This document shows positions 22,786 through 35,791 of a stretch of DNA of 64,000 nt, piece after piece. The number at the start of each line of letters is the position of its first letter. Within the stretch, counting starts at the first letter, position 1. This stretch comes from Mycolicibacterium alvei. GTDB taxonomy: Bacteria; Actinomycetota; Actinomycetes; Mycobacteriales; Mycobacteriaceae. Location of the stretch: positions 1,054,001 through 1,118,000 of the forward strand of contig NZ_AP022565.1 in NCBI RefSeq assembly GCF_010727325.1, in the 5' to 3' direction. The position numbers and the translations under genes were made by a program. The notes below the pieces were generated by a model. That model had not been told where the DNA came from. It saw only the letters and a list, made by a program, of their open reading frames with translations, and searched no databases.

Positions 22786-22944
22786 CTAGTCGTCGGTAGC
22801 GCCGCCGCCGTGGCGCTCGCCAGTCCGATCGGCCAATGCCTCGGCATAGCCGGCCAGGTAGTCGGCCACCTGACGATTGGGTGTGACCAGGGCGGTCACC
22901 ACAGCCGACCGGGTTCGGTGTTCGCAGAATTGCCGCACAATCAT
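22786..22944 (-). CDS. Small hypothetical protein, 52 residues
   Basis: A short minus-strand gene candidate in the 215-base gap between pgl and the next plus gene. It begins MIVRQFCEHRTRSAVVTALV and continues with VADYLAGYAEALADRTG, an amphipathic helix-like stretch, ending in an acidic tail. An in-frame stop (TGA) directly precedes the ATG, so the start is fixed if the gene is real. No Shine-Dalgarno is evident; a leaderless mRNA would be required. Composition looks protein-like, but no family is recognised. Confidence 0.4.
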   Translation of the reverse strand: MIVRQFCEHRTRSAVVTALVTPNRQVADYLAGYAEALADRTGERHGGGATDD

Positions 22945-22994
22945 TCAGACGCGGTTGGTCCGCGTTTGGTTCCCCACCGGCCATACTGTCTGGC

Positions 22995-23372
22995 ATGGCA
23001 GACAAAGGGGACGGCCGCGCCCGCCCGAATTCCGGACGGCAACGAATCCGGACGTTGACGCAGGCCGCACTCAATGCCGACATGACCGTCGAGCAGGTCG
23101 ATACCCTGCTCACCGATCTCAGCAGCACCCTGGTCGACCTCAACCGGTCGACCGGCGGCCTGGACACCACGCTCGACCGCTTCAACGACACCATCACCCG
23201 GATCGATGAACTCGCACCCCGTCTCATCGGCGTGGTCGAGCGCCTTGAGTCGATCGTGGACCGCGTCGAGGTCATCGTCGGGATCGGCGAGGCGGTGATG
23301 TCGCCGCTGGCCGCCACGGAAAGCGCGGTGCGCGGAATGGTCAACCGGGTCCGCAAGAGCCTCGGGAGCTAG
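22995..23372 (+). CDS. Conserved coiled-coil protein (Rv1444c-like)
   Basis: A 125-residue soluble protein. After a basic N-terminus, residues 20-95 form heptad-like helices ([20 protein letters not shown], then [19 protein letters not shown]), suggesting a phasin-like or coiled-coil oligomer. It ends with a basic segment, [11 protein letters not shown]. The M. tuberculosis counterpart near pgl is Rv1444c, of unknown function. It ends with a 4-base convergent overlap with ppc. Confidence 0.82.
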   Translation: MADKGDGRARPNSGRQRIRTLTQAALNADMTVEQVDTLLTDLSSTLVDLNRSTGGLDTTLDRFNDTITRIDELAPRLIGVVERLESIVDRVEVIVGIGEAVMSPLAATESAVRGMVNRVRKSLGS

Positions 23373-26173
23373 CCGCTGTTGCGCAGCGCTGTGGCCAAAC
23401 CGCTCATGGTGAGCAGGATTCCTCGCTGCACCCGTTCGTCGGTATCCCCGCCGCGATACCTGCGCAGCAGCTCGACCTGCAGGTGATTCAGCGGTTCGAG
23501 GTAGGGGAACCGGTTGAACACCGAGCGGGCCAGAGCCGGGTTGTCGGCGAGCAGGTCGTCCTGGCCGGTGATCAGTTTGTACATGTCGATGGTGCGGGCG
23601 TACTCGGCGACGATCTTGTCGAACACCCTGGCCCGCAGTGCTTCGTCGTCGACCAGTTCGGAATACCGTGCCGCCAAACCCATATCCGCCTTGGCCAGCA
23701 CCTGTGCCATGTTCGACAGCACCGTACGGAAGAACGGCCACCGCCGGTACAGATCCCGCAACACCGAGAGCCGGGTCTCGTCCTCGGCCGTCCACTGGGC
23801 GAATGCGGTGCCGGTGCCGTACCAACCTGGCAGCATCACGCGGGACTGGCTCCAGGCCAGCACCCACGGGATGGCCCGAAGGTCGGCGATGGAGGTGGTC
23901 GGTTTACGCGAGCTCGGCCGGCTGCCGATGTTGAGTGCACCGATCTCGCCGACCGGCGTCGAGGCCTTGAAGTATTCGACGAATCCCGGTGTCTCGTGGA
24001 CTAATTCGGCATAGGCCCGCTGTGCCAAGGCAGACAACTCGTCGAGCACCTGATAGGCGGGCCCGGCGGCGTCACCGAGCCCCTCGACATCGAGGAGGGT
24101 GGATTCCAGCGTCGCAGCCAACAGGGTCTCCAAGTTGCGGTGTGCGATCCGTGGCTCGGCATACTTGGCCGCAATCACCTCACCCTGCTCGGTGATCCGC
24201 AACGATCCCTTCACCGCCCCAGGGGGCTGCGCCAGGATCGCGTCGTAGCTGGGGCCGCCCCCGCGACCCACGGTGCCACCCCGGCCGTGGAAGAGCCGCA
24301 ACCGAATCCCGGTCGCGTCCGCGGCGTCGACGAGGTCGAGTTCGGCCCGATACAGCGCCCAGTTGGCGGCCAGGTAGCCGCCGTCCTTGTTCGAGTCCGA
24401 GTAGCCCAGCATCACTTCCTGATGGTGCCCGCGCGCGGCGACGATGCTGCGGTAGACCGGCAGCGCAAGCGCCGCCTGCAGGACCGCCGAACCCTGCTGC
24501 AGATCCTCGATGGTCTCGAATAATGGCACGATCCCGACGGGTGCATAGACCTCGCCGTGCGTCGCACCCGAAACATCGAGCAGGCCCGCCTCTTTGAGCA
24601 GGATCGCCGCTTCGAGCAGATCCGACACCGATTGGCACATGGAGATGATGTAGTTGGGCACGGCCTGGGCACCGAAGACGGTGACTGCCCGCGCCGCCGC
24701 ACCGACGATGCCGAGTTCCTTGCGGGCCAACTCCGACAGCTCGGCGCCGGCACCGATCAGCGGGCGACGGGTGGCGATCTCGGCCGCGAGCAGTTCCACC
24801 CGCTGCGCCTCGGGCAGGGACGCGTAATCGGGATGCACTCCGGCCCAGGCGAGCAGCTCGGCGACAACCTGCTCGTGCACGTCGGAGTTCTGTCGCATGT
24901 CGAGGCCGCACAGGTGAAACCCGAATACCCGCACGGCCTCTCGCAGCCGGGTCAGCCGGTCGTCGGCCAGTACCGCGCTGCCGTTGGCGCGCAGCGAGGT
25001 ATCGACGACGTCGAGGTCGGCCAGGAACTCCTCCGGGGTCCGGTATGCCGCCAGGCTCAGGTCGAGCTCGTGTTCGGGTTGTTCGTCCAAGATCTCACGG
25101 CCGGTGGCGGTCAGGCGGGCATGGATCACCCGCAGTGCCCGCCGGTAGGGCTCGTCGGCACGGACCGGCTCATGGCAGACGTCGGCCAGCGAGGTGAGCC
25201 CGTCGCTGACCGTGACCAGCCGCGCCGACATCGACAGCTCTTCTTCCAGTGCGGTGATCTCGGCGAAGTAGTGCGCAAAGGCCACATACGCGGCACGTCC
25301 GGTGGCCAGCCGGACCACCCCCGCGTCCACGTTCGGGTTGCCGTCACGGTCACCGCCGATCCAGCTTCCGGGCCGCAGGATCGGTTGCTCCAATAGTTCC
25401 GACCCGGGCCATCGGGCCTGCAACGCGGTGCGCACCTCGGCGTTGACCTGCGGGATGACCTCGAAAAATGCGGCCGGGTAGTACCGCAGACCGGTTTCGA
25501 TCTCGTCGGAGATCTTGAGTCGCGCCAAGCGCACCAGCGCGGTCTGCCACAGCGTGAGGATATGGCGGCGCAACTCGACCTCGATGTCGCGGCCGTCGGC
25601 GGTGCGGGTCAGGCCGTGCATGCGCAGCCGCATCAACTCGGTGATCCGGTGCTGGGTGTCGAAGACGGTCCGGCGCCGGGTTTCGGTGGGATGAGCGGTG
25701 ATCACCGGCGCGACCAGGGCGCCGTGCAGGGCGTCGGCGACGGCCGTCGCTTCCAGGTGGGCCTGATCCAGCTTGAGATACGTCGCTTCCAGGCTGCTGT
25801 CCTGCGGTGGCTCGCCGGCCGCCACGTGCACCGCACGGCGGCGTTCACGGTGGATGTCCTCGGCAACGTTTGCCAACAGCGCGAAGTGGGTGAAGGCACG
25901 GATGACCGGGATCGCCTGGTGGATATCGATATCGGAGAACAGGTCGGCCAGCTCGGCTCGGTCGATCTCCGAACGGCGGACCCGGAAGGATTCCACCCGG
26001 GCCCGCTCGACCAGCTCGAAGACCTGGTCGCCGTTCTGTTCGCGCACGGTGTCACCGAGGATTGCACCGAGCAGCCGGATATCGTCGCGCATCGGCTCGG
26101 TAGCCTCGCGGCCCAGCGGGGTGCGCTGCACCGCACCGATCGGATCCAGCGCGGTGTCGGTGCCGTCAGCCAT
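23369..26173 (-). CDS. ppc: Phosphoenolpyruvate carboxylase
   Basis: A 934-residue PEPC making oxaloacetate from PEP and bicarbonate (anaplerosis). Catalytic signatures are intact: [13 protein letters not shown] with the catalytic histidine (near residue 161), [18 protein letters not shown], and the mobile loop [14 protein letters not shown]. The ATG at 26173 ([10 protein letters not shown]) was chosen; the frame is open 31 codons further, into an arginine-rich stretch that does not look conserved. M. tuberculosis lacks ppc; environmental mycobacteria such as M. smegmatis keep it here. Confidence 0.95.
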   Translation of the reverse strand: MADGTDTALDPIGAVQRTPLGREATEPMRDDIRLLGAILGDTVREQNGDQVFELVERARVESFRVRRSEIDRAELADLFSDIDIHQAIPVIRAFTHFALLANVAEDIHRERRRAVHVAAGEPPQDSSLEATYLKLDQAHLEATAVADALHGALVAPVITAHPTETRRRTVFDTQHRITELMRLRMHGLTRTADGRDIEVELRRHILTLWQTALVRLARLKISDEIETGLRYYPAAFFEVIPQVNAEVRTALQARWPGSELLEQPILRPGSWIGGDRDGNPNVDAGVVRLATGRAAYVAFAHYFAEITALEEELSMSARLVTVSDGLTSLADVCHEPVRADEPYRRALRVIHARLTATGREILDEQPEHELDLSLAAYRTPEEFLADLDVVDTSLRANGSAVLADDRLTRLREAVRVFGFHLCGLDMRQNSDVHEQVVAELLAWAGVHPDYASLPEAQRVELLAAEIATRRPLIGAGAELSELARKELGIVGAAARAVTVFGAQAVPNYIISMCQSVSDLLEAAILLKEAGLLDVSGATHGEVYAPVGIVPLFETIEDLQQGSAVLQAALALPVYRSIVAARGHHQEVMLGYSDSNKDGGYLAANWALYRAELDLVDAADATGIRLRLFHGRGGTVGRGGGPSYDAILAQPPGAVKGSLRITEQGEVIAAKYAEPRIAHRNLETLLAATLESTLLDVEGLGDAAGPAYQVLDELSALAQRAYAELVHETPGFVEYFKASTPVGEIGALNIGSRPSSRKPTTSIADLRAIPWVLAWSQSRVMLPGWYGTGTAFAQWTAEDETRLSVLRDLYRRWPFFRTVLSNMAQVLAKADMGLAARYSELVDDEALRARVFDKIVAEYARTIDMYKLITGQDDLLADNPALARSVFNRFPYLEPLNHLQVELLRRYRGGDTDERVQRGILLTMSGLATALRNSG

Positions 26174-26346
26174 GTCCCCAGTATCCGTGCAGCCACGGTG
26201 TGCCGCAGGGCGGCGACGACGGGACCGCACTTGACAACGCAACGACCGGGCCGCGCGATTCGTCAAATCTCTCGACAGCCCGACCGGATACGGCGGAGCA
26301 TGTTGTGAATCAGCTGTGAATGTTCCGGCGAACTCAGGAGGCCACG

Positions 26347-26760
26347 ATGGCCACGATCAAACTTTTACGCCCCACCTGTTGGGACCGATGGGCGCAGGGC
26401 GCCGTTCTGAGCGCGACGTTGGGGCTCGGCGTGCTGGCCGCGCCCGCCGTGGCGATTGCCGCACCCGACGACGGCACCTGGGATGTCGAGACGTACGACG
26501 ATTGCATGAGCAAGACGGTCAGGAACGCCGACCTGTGCTGCCTCGACTCCGGCGGCGTGCCCACCTCCGATTCCAACGACACGCAGTCCGACGGGTCGCC
26601 CAACTGTTACGCACCGCCTGCTCAGCAGGCCGGCGTCGAACGGGGCACCGCCCCGAGGCCCCCGCGGGCGATCATCGACACGCCCATGGAGCCCGCGACC
26701 GAGCTGGCACCGGGTATCGGTCCGAACCGGCCGCTGCCGACGGTCGTCGCTCCCGGATAA
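26347..26760 (+). CDS. Secreted hypothetical protein
   Basis: A 137-residue exported protein. AGGAGG lies 5-6 bases before the ATG at 26347. The N-terminus has a signal peptide: a positive start, a hydrophobic core ([20 protein letters not shown]) and an Ala-X-Ala cleavage site before PDDGTW. The mature part is small and acidic, contains four cysteines (DDCMSK, DLCCLD, PNCYAP) and ends in a proline-rich tail. Similar small secreted proteins are common in mycobacteria; no function is known. Confidence 0.82.
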   Translation: MATIKLLRPTCWDRWAQGAVLSATLGLGVLAAPAVAIAAPDDGTWDVETYDDCMSKTVRNADLCCLDSGGVPTSDSNDTQSDGSPNCYAPPAQQAGVERGTAPRPPRAIIDTPMEPATELAPGIGPNRPLPTVVAPG

Positions 26761-26798
26761 CGGCAGTCGAAACCTCCGTCCGGTTCGCGCACGGCGGG

Positions 26799-26897
26799 TC
26801 AGAGGACGAAGCGTTCGCACAGCCAGAACACCGCAGGCATACCGAAGACCATCCCGAGCAGCAGGAAGTTGGCGACACCGTTGTACTGCTGTGGCAC
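26799..26897 (-). CDS. Candidate small membrane protein downstream of secG
   Basis: A 32-codon frame on the secG strand, with a GTG at 26897. It encodes a single hydrophobic helix (VANFLLLGMVFGMPAVFWLC) followed by ERFVL. The frame is open further upstream (about 22 codons, starting AESIVRGVPSPRG-like) up to the secG stop, but no ATG, GTG or TTG lies there, so a CTG start or a longer unusual start is possible. The membrane-protein character and position in the secG transcript argue for a real microprotein; no homologue is recalled. Confidence 0.35.
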   Translation of the reverse strand: MPQQYNGVANFLLLGMVFGMPAVFWLCERFVL

Positions 26898-26962
26898 GGG
26901 ACCGAGCGCGCCGCGCGGGCTGGGTACCCCACGGACGATCGACTCGGCCAGGGGCGCCGGGG

Positions 26963-27196
26963 TTAGCCGTACTTGATCAGCAGACCGACGCCGAGGATCG
27001 ACACCAGCCAGATACCGGCCACGAACAACGTCAGCCGGTCGAGGTTCTTCTCGACCACGGTGGAGCCGGACAGGCTGGACTGGACACCGCCACCGAACAG
27101 GGTGGACAGGCCGCCACCTTTGGCACGATGCAGCAGCACCAAGAGCACGACCAGCACGCTGGTCACGACCAGAGTGATCTGCAGGGCCAATTCCAT
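26963..27196 (-). CDS. secG: Protein translocase subunit SecG
   Basis: A 77-residue SecG with two membrane helices: LQITLVVTSVLVVLLVLLHR at the N-terminus and LFVAGIWLVSILGVGLLIKY at the C-terminus. The conserved cytosolic loop is AKGGGLSTLFGGGVQSSLSG. It is an auxiliary SecYEG channel subunit. It lies downstream of tpiA on the same strand, as in many actinobacteria. Confidence 0.95.
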   Translation of the reverse strand: MELALQITLVVTSVLVVLLVLLHRAKGGGLSTLFGGGVQSSLSGSTVVEKNLDRLTLFVAGIWLVSILGVGLLIKYG

Positions 27197-27240
27197 GGCT
27201 GTAAGACTACCCGGTGAGGTGTCCGGTCCAGGCCCCCGGG

Positions 27241-28035
<795 letters not shown>

Positions 28036-28038
28036 GGT

Positions 28039-29265
28039 CTAGGACTCCAGTACTTCGATGCCGGGCAGGGTCTTGCCCTCAAGGTATTCCAGTGACGCGC
28101 CGCCACCGGTCGAGATATGCGAGAAGCCGTCCTCGGGCAGCCCGAGTTGTCGCACCGCGGCCGCCGAATCGCCGCCGCCGACGACGCTGAACGCACCCTT
28201 TTCGGTGGCACCGATGATCGCCTCGGCCACCCCCTTGGTACCCGCCGAGAACGCCGGGAACTCGAATACGCCCATCGGTCCGTTCCAGAACACGGTCTTG
28301 GCGTTGGACAGCAGCGCAGTGAAACGCCTGACCGACTCCGGACCGATGTCCAGACCCATCTTGCCCTCGGGAATGCGGTCGGAGGCCACGGTTTCCGGTT
28401 CGGCATCGGCGGCGAACTTGTCGGCCACCACGATGTCGACCGGCAGGTGGATCACGTCGGCGTAAGTGTCCAACAGTCGCCTGCAGGTGTCTATCATCTC
28501 AACCTGGCACAGCGAGGTGCCCACCGAAACCCCTTGTGCAGCAAGGAATGTGAAGCACATGCCGCCACCGATGACGATGCTGTCGGCCTTGGTGGCCAGG
28601 TTCTCGATGACGGCGAGCTTGTCAGAGACCTTGGAACCACCGAGCACCACGGCGTAAGGGCGCTCGGTCGAGCTGGTCAACTGCTCGAGCACCGTGACCT
28701 CGGTGGCCACCAACGTGCCCGCGTAGTGCGGCAGCAGGGTGGCGACGTCGTAGACCGAGGCCTGTTTGCGGTGCACCACACCGAATCCATCGGAGACGAA
28801 GGCACCCGGTGAACCGTCGGGACCCTCGACCAAGGCTGCCAATTCACGGGCCAGCGCCAGCCGCTCGGCGTCGTCCTTGCTGGTCTCCCGCGGGTCGAAG
28901 CGGATGTTCTCCAACAGCAGCACGTCGCCGTCGGTGAGTCCCTCGGCGCGAGCCAGCGCATCGGTGCCGACCACGTCACCCGCCAGCTGCACGTGGCGAC
29001 CGAGCTTCTCCCCCAGCGCCGCGGCGACCGGCGCCAGCGACAGTTTCGGGTCCGGAGTTCCCTTGGGACGTCCCAGATGCGCGGTGACGACGACCTTCGC
29101 GCCGGCCTCGGCCAGCGCTTTGAGCGTCGGGACCGAGGCGATGATGCGGCCCTGATCGGTGATGGTGCCCTCGTCATCGAGGGGGACGTTGAGGTCGGAG
29201 CGAACGAGTACGCCCCGCCCCTCCACACCCTCGGCCAACAGGTCAGCGAGTGTTTTAACAGTCAT
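28039..29265 (-). CDS. pgk: Phosphoglycerate kinase
   Basis: A 408-residue two-domain kinase. The N-terminal signature is [20 protein letters not shown] and the nucleotide-binding C-terminal segment is [16 protein letters not shown], followed by [20 protein letters not shown]. It is 5 bases from gap and 3 bases from tpiA on the same strand. Confidence 0.97.
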   Translation of the reverse strand: MTVKTLADLLAEGVEGRGVLVRSDLNVPLDDEGTITDQGRIIASVPTLKALAEAGAKVVVTAHLGRPKGTPDPKLSLAPVAAALGEKLGRHVQLAGDVVGTDALARAEGLTDGDVLLLENIRFDPRETSKDDAERLALARELAALVEGPDGSPGAFVSDGFGVVHRKQASVYDVATLLPHYAGTLVATEVTVLEQLTSSTERPYAVVLGGSKVSDKLAVIENLATKADSIVIGGGMCFTFLAAQGVSVGTSLCQVEMIDTCRRLLDTYADVIHLPVDIVVADKFAADAEPETVASDRIPEGKMGLDIGPESVRRFTALLSNAKTVFWNGPMGVFEFPAFSAGTKGVAEAIIGATEKGAFSVVGGGDSAAAVRQLGLPEDGFSHISTGGGASLEYLEGKTLPGIEVLES

Positions 29266-29270
29266 TGGTA

Positions 29271-30579
<1,309 letters not shown>

Positions 30580-30595
<16 letters not shown>

Positions 30596-31563
30596 AGATC
30601 CGCGGTCACCGCCGACTCGGTGTCGGGCAGCCCTTCCTGCTTGGCCTTGCGATCGGCCATCGAGAGCAAGCGCCGGATACGGCCTGCCACAGCATCTTTC
30701 GTCATCGGCGGATCGGCAAGCCGACCCAATTCCTCCAGCGATGCCTGCCGGTGCTCGACCCGCAATTTGCCCGCCGCAGCCAGATGATCGGGCACCCCGT
30801 CACCGAGGATGTCCAACGCACGCTCCACCCGGGCAGCCGCAGCAACCGCAGCCCGCGCCGATCGGCGCAGATTCGCATCGTCGAAATTGGCCAGGCGATT
30901 GGCCGTGGCACGGACCTCGCGGCGCATGCGCCGTTCCTCCCACGTCAGCCGCGTGTCCTGGGCACCCATCCGGGTAAGCAACGCGCCGATCGCCTCCCCG
31001 TCGCGCACCACCACCCGGTCAGCGCCACGCACCTCACGGGCCTTGGCACTGACCCCGAGCCGCCGCGCCGCACCCACCAGGGCCAGGGCAGCCTCCGGGC
31101 CGGGGCAACTGACCTCGAGCGCCGAGGACCGCCCCGGCTCGGTCAGCGATCCATGGGCGAGGAACGCACCGCGCCACGCCGCCTCGGCGTCACCGACGCT
31201 GCCGCCGACCACCTGCGCGGGAAGTCCTCGCACCGGGCGCCCACGAAGGTCGAGCAGTCCGGTCTGCCTCGCCAACGCCTCGCCGTCGGCGGCCACCCGC
31301 ACCACATAGCGGGTGTTCTTGCGGATGCCGGTGGCCGACAGCACGTGCACCACCGCGTTGTACCCGTACAGGTCGTGAATGTCCTTGCGCAGCCGCCGCG
31401 CGATGATCCCGAGATCCACCTCGGCTTCCACCACCACCCGGCCGGCCACGATGTGCAGGCCGCCGGCAAAACGCAACAACGACGCCACCTCAGCGCGGCG
31501 AGCGCTCACCGAGTTGACTACCAGGCGGCTCAGCTCGTCCTTCACTTCGGCTGTCATCGCCAC
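30580..31563 (-). CDS. whiA: WhiA-type sporulation/division regulator
   Basis: A 327-residue WhiA: an N-terminal domain related to LAGLIDADG endonucleases ([20 protein letters not shown]) and a C-terminal HTH ([20 protein letters not shown] with [14 protein letters not shown]). It starts [16 protein letters not shown]. Streptomyces WhiA is a DNA-binding regulator of division genes; the mycobacterial role is less clear. It overlaps yvcK by 10 bases, the conserved uvrC-rapZ-yvcK-whiA order. Confidence 0.95.
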
Positions 31564-32615
31564 GGATCGTCCCCTCTCGGTGTTTTCGGTGCCGGCTCCT
31601 GGTGCGCAACGTCGACCGACCTCGCAGCGGGCGTGGGCACGGTCGACTCCTGCACTGCCCGGCCGGGTGCCGCCGCGCGCAGCCGAACCCCCTCCAGCAC
31701 CGCAGCCAACTTCGCCGGGTCATGTAAAGGTGTACCAGGTCGGGACACGTCAGCAAACTCAACCCGGGCATTGAGGATGTTGGCCGTGCGGCTGAGTTGC
31801 TCTCGTTCACGGTCGCTCGGCACTCGGCTGGCATCGACGATGATGTCATGCACGCTGAAGTCCGGAGCATGCTGGGCCAGAACGTGGATATGACGTTCCG
31901 CCGAGAACCCCGCCGTTTCGCCCGGCTCTGCAGCCAGATTCAACACGAGCGCACGCCGCGCCGTCGTCGCCCGCAAAGCCGCCGCCAACTGCGGCACCAA
32001 CACGTGCGGGATCACACTGGTGAACCACGACCCCGGCCCGAGCACCACGAGATCGGCGCTCATGATGGCCTCCACCGCCTGCCGGGTAGCCGGCGGATCC
32101 CCGGGCAGCAACCTCACCCGCCGGACCTTTCCCACCGTGGTGGCGATCGCCACCTGACCGCGAATCACCCGGCTCATCCTGGGGTCGGACTCCAGACCGG
32201 CAACATCGGCCTCGATCTGCAGAGCGATCGGGCACATCGGCAGCACCCGGCCCTTCACCCCGAGAATCCGTCCGAGTTCGTCGAGTGCCGCTACCGGGTC
32301 GGCCAGCACCTCGCTGAGGCCCGCCAACAGCAGATTACCGATCGGATGACCGGCCAGTGCGCCGCTCCCACCGAATCGGTGCTGAAAGATAGTCGCCCAC
32401 AACCGGCCATGCGGACTGTCAGAAGCCAAGGCCGCCAATGCCATTCGCAAGTCGCCGGGAGGCACAACATCAAGTTCGCTGCGCAGCCGACCCGATGAAC
32501 CGCCGTCGTCGGCAACCGTCACCACGGCCGTCACGTGCGGGCTGAGCCGCCGCGCCGCCGACAAGGTGGCGTACAACCCGTGCCCCCCACCGAGGGCGAC
32601 AATCCGCGGGGTCAT
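31554..32615 (-). CDS. yvcK: YvcK/CuvA family protein (gluconeogenesis factor)
   Basis: A 353-residue YvcK-family protein related to the 2-phospho-L-lactate transferase fold. The signature runs [19 protein letters not shown] and [13 protein letters not shown], then [14 protein letters not shown]. It binds UDP-sugars in characterised members; the mycobacterial CuvA (Rv1422) is linked to cell-wall synthesis, polar growth and phosphorylation by PknA/B. The C-terminal tail (from about residue 310) is proline-rich, low-complexity and probably disordered. It overlaps rapZ by 4 bases. Confidence 0.94.
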   Translation of the reverse strand: MTPRIVALGGGHGLYATLSAARRLSPHVTAVVTVADDGGSSGRLRSELDVVPPGDLRMALAALASDSPHGRLWATIFQHRFGGSGALAGHPIGNLLLAGLSEVLADPVAALDELGRILGVKGRVLPMCPIALQIEADVAGLESDPRMSRVIRGQVAIATTVGKVRRVRLLPGDPPATRQAVEAIMSADLVVLGPGSWFTSVIPHVLVPQLAAALRATTARRALVLNLAAEPGETAGFSAERHIHVLAQHAPDFSVHDIIVDASRVPSDREREQLSRTANILNARVEFADVSRPGTPLHDPAKLAAVLEGVRLRAAAPGRAVQESTVPTPAARSVDVAHQEPAPKTPRGDDPWR

Positions 32616-33526
32616 TCGCGGCCCAGATCGCGATGCAGCACATGAACGGTGAGCCCGTCACCGCCCTGCAACCGCTCCGCCAACGCCTCGGCGATCGCCA
32701 CACTGCGGTGTTTGCCGCCCGTACACCCGATGGCGACGGTCATATAACGCTTCCCCTCCCGGCGGTAACCGGCGATCACCACGTCCAACAGACGATGGTA
32801 GGTGTCGAGAAATTCTCTGGCCCCAGGTTGGCCCAGGACGTAGTCACGCACATCCGGATGTTGGCCGCTGTGCGGCCGTAACTCGTCCACCCAGTGCGGA
32901 TTCGGCAGGAACCGGACATCCATCACGGTGTCCGCATCCATCGGCAGGCCGTACTTGTAACCGAATGACTCCACGGTGACATTCGTGTAGGCGACGGTCT
33001 CACCGCCGAACGCACGCTCGATGCTCTCCCGCAAGGCCGGCACCGGAAGCGCAGACGTGTCGATCACCAGATCGGCCGCCGCGCGCACCGGTGCCAACAA
33101 CGCCCGCTCGGCGGCGATCCCCTCGGCCAGGGTCTGCGTACCCTGCAGCGGATGACTGCGGCGGTTCTGCTCGTAGCGTCGCACCAGAATGTCGTCAGAC
33201 GCCTCCAGGAACAACACCCTCGGTGTGATGCTGCGCGCTGCCAACTCGTTGCGCACCCAATCCAGATCACCGGTGAAGCCTCGCGACCGTACATCCATCA
33301 CCACGGCCAGCTGGGTGATCCGCGATCCGGCGGCCAACCCCAACTCGACCATGCGAGCGATCAGCTCCGGGGGCAGGTTGTCGGCGACATACCAGCCGAG
33401 GTCCTCCAGCACCTTGGCGGCGGTACCGCGACCGGCACCCGACAGTCCGGTGACCAGGACCACGTCGATCCCCGAATCCGCGTCCCCACCACCGATGATG
33501 CTGCCCTCGCGCAGGTGTTCGTTCAT
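32612..33526 (-). CDS. rapZ: RapZ-family nucleotide-binding protein
   Basis: A 304-residue RapZ/YvcJ protein. The P-loop-type motif is VTGLSGAGRGTAAKVLED (near residues 25-42), with a Walker B-like LAVVMDVRSRGF. The C-terminal domain contains ESFGYKYGLPMDAD, MDVRFLPNPHW and AIGCTGGKHRSVAIAEAL, the family hallmarks. Members hydrolyse nucleotides; in E. coli RapZ controls GlmS through small RNAs, which is not established for actinobacteria. It corresponds to Rv1421 and lies 37 bases after uvrC. Confidence 0.94.
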   Translation of the reverse strand: MNEHLREGSIIGGGDADSGIDVVLVTGLSGAGRGTAAKVLEDLGWYVADNLPPELIARMVELGLAAGSRITQLAVVMDVRSRGFTGDLDWVRNELAARSITPRVLFLEASDDILVRRYEQNRRSHPLQGTQTLAEGIAAERALLAPVRAAADLVIDTSALPVPALRESIERAFGGETVAYTNVTVESFGYKYGLPMDADTVMDVRFLPNPHWVDELRPHSGQHPDVRDYVLGQPGAREFLDTYHRLLDVVIAGYRREGKRYMTVAIGCTGGKHRSVAIAEALAERLQGGDGLTVHVLHRDLGRE

Positions 33527-33563
33527 GCGCGATCCGCCTGGCCTGTCATGTCCCCGTTACCCG

Positions 33564-35741
33564 TCATCCCGACACCGTCCGTCGATCATCCTCGATAACC
33601 GTTGCGGGCACCCCTGAATCGCCCAGTCCGGTGCTGTTCTCACTTCGCGGCTCGCCGCCGGGCTCACTTCGCGGCTCGCCGCCGGGCTCACTTCGCGGCT
33701 CGCCGCCGGGCTCACTTCGCGGCTCGCCGCCGGGCTCGATTGGCGGCTCGCCGCCGGGCTCGATTGGCGGCTCGCCGCCGAGCGCGGCGAGGACCGCCCT
33801 CGCCGTCGTCACACCGATCCCCGGCACCGCCGTGATCTCCTCCACCGTCGCTTCCTTGAGTCGGGCCACCGAACCGAAATGCGTCACCAACGCCTTGCGG
33901 CGCTGTTCGCCCAACCCCCGCACCGAGTCGAGTGCCGAGGCGGTCATCCGCTTCGACCGCTTGCTGCGGTGGTAGCTGATCGCGAACCGGTGCGCTTCGT
34001 CGCGCACGCGCTGCAACAAATACAGCCCCTCACTGTTTCGCGGGAAGATCACCGGATCCGGCTCGGAAGGCACCCACACCTCCTCCAGCCGCTTGGCCAG
34101 CCCGATCACCGCGACATCGGTGACACCCAGCTCGTCGAGTACCGCCGCAGCCGCGTTGACCTGAGGGGCGCCGCCGTCCACCACGAACAGATTGGGCGGG
34201 TAGGCGAACCGGCGCGGACGCTGATCAGTACCCGCCTCCGGCTGCGCATCGCTCACGTGCCGCAGGAAACGACGTCGCGTCACCTCCGCGATCGAGGCGA
34301 CGTCGTCCGAGCGCCCGTCACCGGCAGCCTCACGGATCGCGTAATGCCGGTAATCCGACTTGCGCGGCAACCCATCCTCGAACACCACCAGTGAGGCCAC
34401 CACATCGGTGCCCTGCACGTGGCTGATGTCTATGCACTCGATCCGCAGCGGCGCATCCTCCAGACCCAGGGTGTCCTGAATGCTCTGCAGCGCTTCCGAT
34501 CTCGCATTGAAGTCGCCGGCACGCCTGAGCTTGTGCTGGGCCAGCGCCTCATGCGCATTGCGCGCAACAGTCTCCGACAGCGTGCGTTTGTCGCCCCGTA
34601 CCGGCACCCGCAGGCTCACCCGCGAACCGCGAAGTCCCGACAGCCATGCCGCCAGTTCCTCGGCATTCGGCGGGAGCACCGGCACCAGCACCTCCCGCGG
34701 CACCGGGTTGGTCGCCTCATCGGCTGCACCCCCCAGTTCGGCCTGCTCACCGTAGAATTGGGTGAGGAACTGTTCGACCAATTGTTGTCGCCCAGATTGA
34801 CTCTGGTCCTCCGTCGCCACCGGGGCGGCTCCGGGGTCCGAATCACGGGTCGCCTCCGGCTCCGAAGACTTCTCGACGATCCAGCCGCGCTGGCCACGCA
34901 CCCGGCCACCCCGCACGTGGAACACCTGCACGGCGGCCTCGAGATCGTCGTCGGCGAACGCCACCACGTCGGCATCGGTGCCGTCGCCGAGCACCACGGC
35001 CTGCTTCTCCAACGCACGCTTGAGCGCGGCAATGTCATCGCGCAGCCGGGCGGCCCGCTCGAAGTTCAATTCCTCGGCGGCCGCGGCCATCTGCTGTTCC
35101 ATGTCGCGGGCCAGCCGGTCGGTCTTGCCCGACAGAAAATCGCAGAAGTCCAGAACGATCCGCCGGTGCTCCTCGGCACTGACCCGGCCGACGCACGGCG
35201 CCGAGCACTTGTCGATGTAGCCGAGCAGGCAGGGACGGTCGATCTGCCTGTGCCGCTTGAACACTCCCGCCGAACATGTCCTGGCCGGGAACACCCGGGT
35301 CAGCAGGTCGAGCGTCTCCCGGATGGCCCAGGCATGCGAATACGGGCCGAAGTACCGCACTCCCTTGCGTCGGGGTCCGCGGTACACCATCAGCCGCGGG
35401 TACTCCTCGTTGAGCGTCACCGCCAGCACCGGGTAGGTCTTGTCATCGCGGTAACGGATGTTGAAGCGTGGATCGAACTCCTTGATCCAGTTGTACTCCA
35501 ACTGCAGTGCCTCGACCTCCGTGCTGACCACGGTCCACTCGACACTGCCCGCCGTCATCACCATCTGCCGGGTGCGCGGCGCCAGGCTCGAAATATCGGC
35601 GAAGTACGACGCCAGCCGACTCCGCAGGCTCTTGGCCTTACCGACGTAGATGACCCGACCGTGCGGGTCCCGGAACCGGTACACGCCCGGCTCCACTGGT
35701 ATCGATCCGGGCGCCGGCCGGTACGTCGCTGGATCGGGCAC
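33564..35741 (-). CDS. uvrC: UvrABC excinuclease subunit C with repetitive C-terminal tail
   Basis: UvrC makes both incisions in nucleotide-excision repair. The 725 residues are longer than the usual roughly 650. Order: GIY-YIG nuclease ([20 protein letters not shown], near 19-38), cysteine-rich region ([16 protein letters not shown]), UVR motif ([20 protein letters not shown]), RNase H-like domain ([17 protein letters not shown]) and the double helix-hairpin-helix ending [16 protein letters not shown]. From about residue 655 a non-family tail begins: six 8-residue repeats of the [16 protein letters not shown] type, then about 23 residues. A Ser/Glu-rich insert near 290-315 also adds length. 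Confidence 0.95.
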   Translation of the reverse strand: MPDPATYRPAPGSIPVEPGVYRFRDPHGRVIYVGKAKSLRSRLASYFADISSLAPRTRQMVMTAGSVEWTVVSTEVEALQLEYNWIKEFDPRFNIRYRDDKTYPVLAVTLNEEYPRLMVYRGPRRKGVRYFGPYSHAWAIRETLDLLTRVFPARTCSAGVFKRHRQIDRPCLLGYIDKCSAPCVGRVSAEEHRRIVLDFCDFLSGKTDRLARDMEQQMAAAAEELNFERAARLRDDIAALKRALEKQAVVLGDGTDADVVAFADDDLEAAVQVFHVRGGRVRGQRGWIVEKSSEPEATRDSDPGAAPVATEDQSQSGRQQLVEQFLTQFYGEQAELGGAADEATNPVPREVLVPVLPPNAEELAAWLSGLRGSRVSLRVPVRGDKRTLSETVARNAHEALAQHKLRRAGDFNARSEALQSIQDTLGLEDAPLRIECIDISHVQGTDVVASLVVFEDGLPRKSDYRHYAIREAAGDGRSDDVASIAEVTRRRFLRHVSDAQPEAGTDQRPRRFAYPPNLFVVDGGAPQVNAAAAVLDELGVTDVAVIGLAKRLEEVWVPSEPDPVIFPRNSEGLYLLQRVRDEAHRFAISYHRSKRSKRMTASALDSVRGLGEQRRKALVTHFGSVARLKEATVEEITAVPGIGVTTARAVLAALGGEPPIEPGGEPPIEPGGEPRSEPGGEPRSEPGGEPRSEPGGEPRSENSTGLGDSGVPATVIEDDRRTVSG
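33639..33782. repeat. 24-bp coding tandem repeat (six units) in uvrC
   Basis: Six contiguous 24-bp units. Four are identical (CTCACTTCGCGGCTCGCCGC plus CGGG) at 33639, 33663, 33687 and 33711. Two variants starting CTCGATTGGCGG lie at 33735 and 33759; the last ends GAG instead of GGG. On the minus strand each unit adds 8 residues, so copy-number change keeps frame. The identity of the first four units points to recent slippage expansion. Confidence 0.95.
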
Positions 35742-35791
35742 GGTTTCCAGGTTACTGCCGCGATCCGGGTCAACTCCGCTACCGTCGAACT

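Noticed and set aside
33639..33782. Could the regular repeats be a CRISPR array?
   Set aside because: Units are contiguous with no spacers and lie in frame inside uvrC; this is a coding tandem repeat.
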